From Symbiodinium microadriaticum (taxonomy: Eukaryota > Sar > Dinophyceae > Suessiales > Symbiodiniaceae), in NCBI GenBank assembly GCA_001939145.1, contig LSRX01000131.1, positions 692,159-756,158 on the forward strand: DNA of 64,000 bases. Reading direction: 5' to 3'. This document shows positions 59,301-64,000 of this stretch, piece by piece. The notes under the pieces are model-generated. The model did not search any database and was not told the DNA's origin. It saw only the letters and a list, made by a program, of their open reading frames with translations. The position numbers and the translations under genes are program-made. Within the stretch, counting starts at the first letter, position 1. The number at the start of each line of letters is the position of its first letter.

Positions 59301-60589
59301 AACCGCAGGCACGCAGGACCGCAAGGTTTGAGGCAGCTACGCAAGAGCCGTTGCCGGCAAGCAAAGTGAAGATGCTAAGTCAAGACACTTAAGACTGAAA
59401 ATTCTTTTACAGAGAGTCGGCCTTCATGTTTGCGGGAGGGGGCGAGGACGTTTCATCATCGGGGGAAGAGACTAAAATACTGTTGGAAACCTGGCGTCTG
59501 TAGCACGATACAAAGTCTTAATGATATGCTGGAGAAGATGATGATGATGCTGTTGATGATGATGATGATGGTGGTGGTGATGATGATGACAGTGACAAGG
59601 ACGATGATGATGGTGTTGATGGTGATGGTGATGAAGAGGAAGATGATGATGACGGCAATGATGATGATGATGATGATGATGATGATCGCTTAGGGTTGCG
59701 ATTCTCGACTGTCGTGGCTTGATGGGTCATGATATTGTTGTAGGGGAAGCGGTGCTGTCGCGATCCTCATGGCTGTCGTCGTGTCATGGATCTTGATATC
59801 GGCGTGAGAGAACGAAACCCACACACATCTACCGCAAGGGAGATTGAAGGCAAAAGGGCATGCTCAAGCGGGACAGGCATTCCCTAAACCCCAACCCAGA
59901 GGGGGTTGCTCGACCCAACCCCGCCCAGAGGGGGCATGGGGTCCGAGGGGGCAGGAATATCCTGTTTTGTGCTTCCGGTTTCTGTGACAGCCACACGGCA
60001 GAACAGCCATGGCATGTCATGAGGCTCCATGCCGGCTCCACCTTGCTGGCAAACTCTTTCAGCAAATCTCGCAGTGCTGCACACAATGCGTGGTTGACCG
60101 TGCCTGCTCAGAGGCGAAGCAAACCAACAAACACACACACACACACGCGCGCACACGCGCACACACACACACACACGTGCTTCACGGCAAGGATGCACAG
60201 AGTTGCAGCCAGGACCAGCAAAAACAACATGTCTGCAAGCAAGATGCCATACTCATACTTGCTGTGCTGACGAACGAACTGTTGCACACTCGCATGATGA
60301 TTGCACAGAGGCAATAGCTGCTGAACGAATTGGGCAGTCGAAGTATCGGCACCTGCGCGATTTTTGATCAGTATACCATCTTTCACGGTGCGGCAATCGA
60401 CTGCGGGCTCGAGCGCGCCTGGGGGCACCTCCACTTCAAAGATGGGCTCCGTAGTACTGGAGCTCTGTCGAATGAATGTGCCCTCGAAGCCTGGGCGATG
60501 ACCATTGCATCCGTCCGGTCTGAATGCAAATGCGATCATGGAAATGGGCCTTGTAAGCAATAGAGCAGGTCATCCAACAGCAAGTGCTC
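50022..60589 (-). CDS. GCP2: Gamma-tubulin complex component 2 (GCP2-like), multi-exon gene
   Basis: At least 14 minus-strand exons follow GCP2 order: EHLLLDDLLYCLQG, FEGTFI, LLPLCNHHASVQQF, KYEYGTVNHALCAALRDLLK, RAGELSLAELWYQSQ, LGGAVLN, RPYFDMVSLWVYEGQLQDPY, DFWQKHFTLDERLR, VPQFLASGRERILHAGKYL, AIDVAYRRAAAALLDLFM, GRLKSLRHFFFLSK, YRTAWPLSILFSRTILLKYQ, VIFRHLLYCRYVERKL, RQRMLHFCRDYIYYVTVEVL, FLEACLREVVLTE and TRLDYNDYYS. GCP2 with GCP3 forms the gamma-tubulin small complex that nucleates microtubules. The N-terminal part, the segment between SK (54550) and the AWPLS exon (51809-51880), and the last exon are incomplete. GC donors are frequent. Confidence 0.92.
51061..51247 (-). CDS. GCP2: GCP2 exons 51184-51247 and 51061-51114
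   Basis: Reads CHESFLEACLREVVLTERDL then RHLSKVLQTCLTFAHNLR, matching HHTGFLDTCLKDCMLTN and the next helix. The 69-nt intron 51115-51183 is GT-AG; the donor below 51061 is GC. Confidence 0.9.
51408..51880 (-). CDS. GCP2: GCP2 exons about 51809-51880, about 51652-51732 and 51408-51547
   Basis: Reads YRTAWPLSILFSRTILLKYQ (GC donor), VIFRHLLYCRYVERKLVEVW and YYSLRQRMLHFCRDYIYYVT...VEVLEPKSHEFLATL...IDDVLH. These match VRWPLSLIISRKALTRYQ, MLFRHMFYCKHVERQL and LRQRMLNFVQNIQYYMMFEV of GCP2, with a phase-1 GC donor at the end of the third. Confidence 0.93.
52000..54540. other. GCP2 intron region with a degenerate plus-strand coding relic
   Basis: No GCP2 exon was found here although one or two are expected. 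On the plus strand near 52.8-53.35 kb, the frame RIAMHRNMQDMVGEPNHAIT followed by LGSFTGAE resembles a region found in dinoflagellate retroelement polyproteins, broken by frameshifts. Confidence 0.3.
54550..54757 (-). CDS. GCP2: GCP2 exons about 54701-54757 and 54550-54609
   Basis: The first reads AIDVAYRRAAAALLDLFM and the second EGLDLLGRLKSLRHFFFLSK, matching IEKAFNYASKVLLDFLMEEK and LVAHLRSIKRYFLM. The second ends at a GC donor. Confidence 0.88.
55540..55728 (-). CDS. GCP2: GCP2 exons 55679-55728 and about 55540-55611
   Basis: Reads AVPQFLASGRERILHA|GKYLHIYFSAAG, matching IPSFL...ILTTGKYLNV. The intron 55612-55678 is GC-AG in phase 1. The low end of the second exon is not fixed. Confidence 0.9.
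56839..56921 (-). CDS. GCP2: GCP2 exon (PYF...DPYGEFF)
   Basis: Reads ASRPYFDMVSLWVYEGQLQD and then PYGEFFVR, matching the highly conserved AYLGILERWVYEG.I.DPYGEFF block. AG|G acceptor; the donor is GC at 56838 or GT a few codons earlier. A following exon near 56650-56701 reads DFWQKHFTLDERLRN (YWRQRYSL block). Confidence 0.9.
57110..57310 (-). CDS. GCP2: GCP2 exon (GGAVLN segment), approximate borders
   Basis: Contains HVFGQLGGAVLNGSCEAVDL, matching the G.AVLNLL segment that follows the previous block in GCP2. The ends are not determined. Confidence 0.65.
   Translation of the reverse strand: MLVNGLLEVSAEFSLWALYLLRHRITAHVFGQLGGAVLNGSCEAVDLLRVCQESSALGHNPMMFSS
57736..57833 (-). CDS. GCP2: GCP2 exon (GRIP1 region)
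   Basis: Reads VARWEAAFRAGELSLAELWY and continues QSQASMDTFALL, matching LEHQFRLGRLSLQGLWFYVQP of plant GCP2. The acceptor is AG|G, and the 2.2-kb intron above (57834-60041) is GT-AG with GTGG at both junctions. Confidence 0.88.
58984..59036. repeat. Poly-T plus (CT)n tract
   Basis: T15 followed by about nine CT units and TTGCAG on the plus strand. It resembles a splice acceptor but is more simply a microsatellite. Confidence 0.9.
59047..59225. repeat. Two tandem copies of an approximately 105-bp unit
   Basis: TAGGGATTATCCC followed by GCATC.GAA, ACGAT, GAGAG.GAGTG and AGAACGT occurs at 59047-59115 and again at 59151-59215 in the same order. Confidence 0.85.
59535..59690. repeat. GAT-type trinucleotide repeat
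   Basis: GATGATGATGATGCTGTTGA and similar for about 155 bp, inside a GCP2 intron. Confidence 0.95.
60042..60589 (-). CDS. GCP2: GCP2 exons 60550-60589, 60248-60490 and 60042-60103
   Basis: Joined in phase they read EHLLLDDLLYCLQ|GFEGTFIRQSS...LLPLCNHHASVQQFVRQH...SKYEY|GTVNHALCAALRDLLKEF. Both introns fit GC donors with AG|G acceptors and restore the VEDLLYVL.G.EG.YI and SQYEYGLVNHAL blocks of GCP2. The stretch between FEGTFI and LLPLC is about 45 residues and poorly conserved. Confidence 0.9.
60126..60178. repeat. (CA)n/(CG)n microsatellite
   Basis: ACACACACACACACACGCGC and on to CACACACACACG, between GCP2 exons at 60103 and 60248. Confidence 0.96.
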
Positions 60590-61269
60590 CTGCGGAAAAG
60601 ACGGGCGTGATTGCATGTTTGTTCTTACGTTCTGGGCGTTCTTAGGCTCAGGCCTGCTCTTCGAAAGTCTTTTGACTGAAAAGCTCGCCCTCTGCTTCAG
60701 GCCCCAGTAGCGGTGGCGGTGGCGAAGGCTGCGAAGGACTCGCAAGTTCCGGGCTGAAAGGGATTCCGGCCCTCACCTCTCAGGCACGAGACGAAGCGGC
60801 GAAGCATCTACCAGAAGATGGCCACCGTCTAAACGCGGCTGAGGCCCCCGCAATGCGAAAGCGAAGATCCGGCACACGGGCATCTCGCCCCTGACCGACC
60901 AGTGCGGTACACGTGTCGCAATTGGCTCTCTACACCGCTACGCATCATCACGGCAGCGAGCTCGAGCAGTGAGCTGTCTCAACACCCACTGGCGCTTCGA
61001 CGAATTCTGTTTCTCCTGGGCTGCCTGCTCCTTATCTAAGATGTTGGAAGCATGTGACAGATGGGACCTTGCAAACCAAAGCTTTTCCAGATCTTCGTGC
61101 TGGGGACACCGCAGTACCTGGCAGAAGAAATTTTGTTTCAGAAATCGAAAAATCCGGTGTATGCAACGGGGCACCCCAAAGCGAGCGGCCCACAGCAAGA
61201 CAATCGTGGTACTTGCCACGGAGAAGCAGCGGCATGTCGCACCTGAGGACTATGAGACGTCCTAGCCAT

Positions 61270-62060
61270 GCTGCACGATGTGGTCTCTCTCTGGGATCAT
61301 AGCTGTACTGGCTTGCCCGACATCTCTCCGTCGGCATGGACGAGGGTCCATTTGCATGCATCCGTGACCTGCCGGGAGAACATGGTCATGCCAAGCGTGG
61401 CTGTATCGCACTTCTGCACCTCCCCCGGTGTCACCCTTCGAATTACTGGCTCCATGTCGCTGTTCAAGTTCGGCTCCAAAGCTAAGTATGCAAAGCGGTC
61501 CTGTGCAGGTGAAGGGCTTGATGAAGAATCGAGTCTGTGAGGAACACCACTCCAGGTTACAAAGGTCACAGGTCCTTCCGCTTCTCAATTCGCAGCTCTC
61601 GTGCGAAGCATACTTCATCCCCCAGGTAAACGATGCCGCGGTGCTTCTGGCTGCTAAACCTGGAAGCGGCCAAAGCGAGTGGCACTGGAAGCTTTAGTGG
61701 CTCGCCAGTAAGGCAACAACAGGACAGCCATCTGAAAATTGTGCAGGTGGGTGGCTGCAGTAATACCCACTCTGATGGGCAGTCGGCTCCACGATCGGAT
61801 GCATCACCCTGCACGCGTCAATTCCAGTGCAAAGCGTGTCTCACTCGTTGCACTCTCATCTGAAGCTTGCCTGCCGCAGCGGGTGGAATCCCGAAACCTG
61901 GGCAAGAGTTGCACGAAATTACACGAAGGAGCCCTTTGCTTTCCATAGAGCGAACTTGCTGGCGACTAGCCAAACGAAACCTAGCTGGTTCATTGCTCAC
62001 CTGCCGGGCGTAAGCTGGGCACATCCAGATCAAAGCCACCTGGTCAAGATACTAACTGTT
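61270..62060 (-). CDS. Unassigned exon-like pieces upstream of GCP2
   Basis: Minus-strand frames read RFAYLALEPNLNSDMEPVIR and on to DACKWTLVHADGEMSGKPV (61.30-61.55 kb) and HRGIVYLGDEVCFARELRIE (61.57-61.66 kb). The alternation of KWTL and YLGDEV phrases faintly recalls MIR or ricin-like beta-trefoil repeats, but I do not recognise the family. Borders are unresolved. Confidence 0.35.
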
Positions 62061-63940
62061 GTTACCTGAGTGAAACTTGATGAAGCTTCCGTGGGACTCC
62101 TCATGCGCCAACCCTGCTTCTTTGGACTGACGACACTGCGGACAGCAAGCAATCTGAAACAAAAAGAGCTTGTGCTAGCAAAAACATCTTTTGCGATGCA
62201 CTTCTAAATTTGCGACTTAGTGCGCTTTGTGCTTGGAGCCACTCGGGGCTAGGGACGGGTCCAGGAACCCATGGCCCCCCGTCGCTGTGCTCTGACTTCT
62301 TTTCACCATGATGAGACACGACGAAGCCGCGGAGCGGGGCCCCTATGCCCTGTCGTGTCCCAACCAAGTTCATGCGCAGAGGCAGAGGCATAACAGAATA
62401 CCAAGGACCAGGGAACTGCTGGTCGGTTCTTCTTGGTGTACGAAGTCTCAGCAACATGCATTTCTCCGCCTTCGGCTGCGGCATAGGCTGCCACATAGCG
62501 CTGCTCCGCGCAAGATCTACAGGTCAATCAGGAATGCGCACACGCACAAAAATCGAAACGGTCAAGCGAGCACCGGAGAATTGTGCTAGCAGATAGCAGC
62601 TGTGCCTTATGCCCACTCTCGATCCATAGAGAAGATTTGCTGGGGCCACGCCTCCAGCACTAGACGCAGGAAACGCTCACTAGCGCGGAAGCGAGCGGGC
62701 AGGGTAATCGGCACATCCAAACATCTTGGCGGCCTGTGGTCACTCCTGGGGCAAAAGGAGAGAAGCGTCAGGGCCCCTCAGAACCTGAAGGAGGGAGGGG
62801 ACTCCCTTGCGCATCTCTTGCCGTCCTTGTCCGGAACTTGCAAGTGCACGGCGTGGTGGAGCAAACTCCTGTCCAACCACAGAAGGAACGTCTAACCTGC
62901 ACGTGCAGCAGCTGGGCCTGAGGCCGATCCACAGCTGGCATAAGTCACTGACCATGGCATGCCGCAGGCCCTGAACCGGGTCAGAGTCGTCCTGTTTGAT
63001 TGCAGCGAGGCTTGAACCCTGTGCAACCTTGAGGTGCCGATGTTTGTAGCGCGTAGGTTCTACGACACATGCACTATACTGGAGAATCGTTCTACGAATA
63101 CTGTTCAAGACATTTTGCTTGTGTGATTAGATACAGTATCTGCCGAGTTCAGATTTCCGAGACATTCCGAAGCTATAGTTCACAAGCATGTACCATGTCC
63201 GTACACTCAAACGCGCTTGAGCCGTCATTGGCTCCGCCATGTCCGGGCTCCAAGAGTGCGGGGTGGAGCCAGGGCAGGGGCTGGGCAGAGATGGCCAAGC
63301 TAAGGCAGGGAGCGAGGGGGGGGGAGGGAGGGAGGGAAGGAGATTCTGCATGAGCGACCTGAATTGATAAAAGTCCTGGTCGCTGCTTCTGCACAGCATT
63401 GCTCACGACATTTTGCGATCCTCCTTTCTGGCCAAGACATCTTGAGCCCAGTCTCAAGGCTCAGCTCTGTGCGGAATTCGTCATATCACGCGAAAGCCTG
63501 AAAGCAGAGACTGTTGCCATCACCAGTCGATCTGAGCAGCAAGATGCACGGTGCCTGAGATGACAGGTCCTGGACAATGCAGCACAGCGCCGCAGGCCGA
63601 AACATCTCCCACTTGCAGCACATCGGAGGTCCTGAAATTGTGCTTTCATCTTGACCTGGAGCAACGTCCACCTCGGTCTCAGAGCTTTAGAACGGGTGGA
63701 GTTTTATTTCGGTCCTTTTTTTGTTTTGGTCCTTTTTTTTTTGGCCCTCACGTCATATTATTTACACACGATGCCGGCTGAACGTGTCGCCCCGCTGTGG
63801 TGCCGCGTCCCATTTTCCGCACAAGATGCTGGCTGCGTGTGTCTCCTGCTGTGGTGCGGTGTTCGCTGCTCGTTAGCGGCTGTCATTTACACTTGTTGCT
63901 GTTGTTGTTGTCCGTGTAGTTGTAGTTATGGTTGAAGGTG
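62060..63940. other. No gene recognised
   Basis: Short frames on both strands without motifs. Includes a G-run tract (63308-63342) and a polypyrimidine stretch at 63705-63745. Confidence 0.3.
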
Positions 63941-63955
63941 AAAACGTAACGTAGT

Positions 63956-63956
<1 letters not shown>

Positions 63957-64000
<44 letters not shown>
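63957..64000. repeat. (GGC)n repeat at the window end
   Basis: Fourteen or so perfect GGC units running off the end of the window; total length unknown. Confidence 0.97.

Noticed and set aside
59430-59693. Met/Val-rich open frame on the plus strand
   Set aside because: Produced by the GAT/ATG trinucleotide repeat, not by coding selection.
1-64000. CRISPR arrays, bacterial operons, tRNA or rRNA genes, spliced-leader gene
   Set aside because: No spaced palindromic repeats, Shine-Dalgarno-linked gene strings, cloverleaf or conserved rRNA blocks were seen on reading. The dinoflagellate spliced-leader 22-mer was looked for and not seen.

Overview
This window looks like nuclear DNA of a dinoflagellate, probably Symbiodiniaceae-like (inference). 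The reasons are: dozens of very short exons; introns that start with GC or GA about as often as GT and nearly always end AG|G; every recognisable gene on the minus strand; DUF4116 repeats; an expansin-like secreted protein with an acidic Cys-containing leader; and Copia-like retroelement relics. There are no bacterial operons, no CRISPR array, and no tRNA or rRNA gene that I can recognise. Coding regions were rebuilt by hand, by aligning short translated exons to remembered VWA8, gamma-tubulin complex component 2 (GCP2) and UNC93-like proteins and checking reading phase across each junction.

Layout. (1) 0.74-33.4 kb, minus: one VWA8-type gene (three AAA+ modules plus a C-terminal von Willebrand A domain) in about 45 exons. 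Its long introns contain other genes on the same strand: an UNC93-like major facilitator transporter (25.4-30.1 kb), an expansin-like secreted protein (23.3-24.3 kb), a DUF4116-repeat protein (18.2-20.7 kb) and a decayed Copia-like element with terminal direct repeats (2.1-5.8 kb). (2) 33.4-43.7 kb: sparse, with coiled-coil exons at 39.8-42.1 kb. (3) 43.7-48.2 kb, minus: a disordered protein segment built from 516-bp tandem repeats, and next to it a four-copy PDZ-like array, possibly one gene. (4) 48.66-49.3 kb, minus: a SAM-dependent methyltransferase exon. (5) 50.0-60.6 kb, minus: a GCP2-like gene. (6) 61-64 kb: unassigned exon-like pieces and simple repeats, ending in a (GGC)n tract.

How it works together. 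The genes are functionally unrelated (mitochondrial-type AAA+/VWA protein, transporter, wall-loosening protein, PDZ scaffold, methyltransferase, microtubule nucleation). What unites the window is architecture: one-directional gene order, complete genes sitting inside introns of a host gene, and introns whose splice sites lie in short direct repeats, as expected if many were inserted as introner-type mobile elements.
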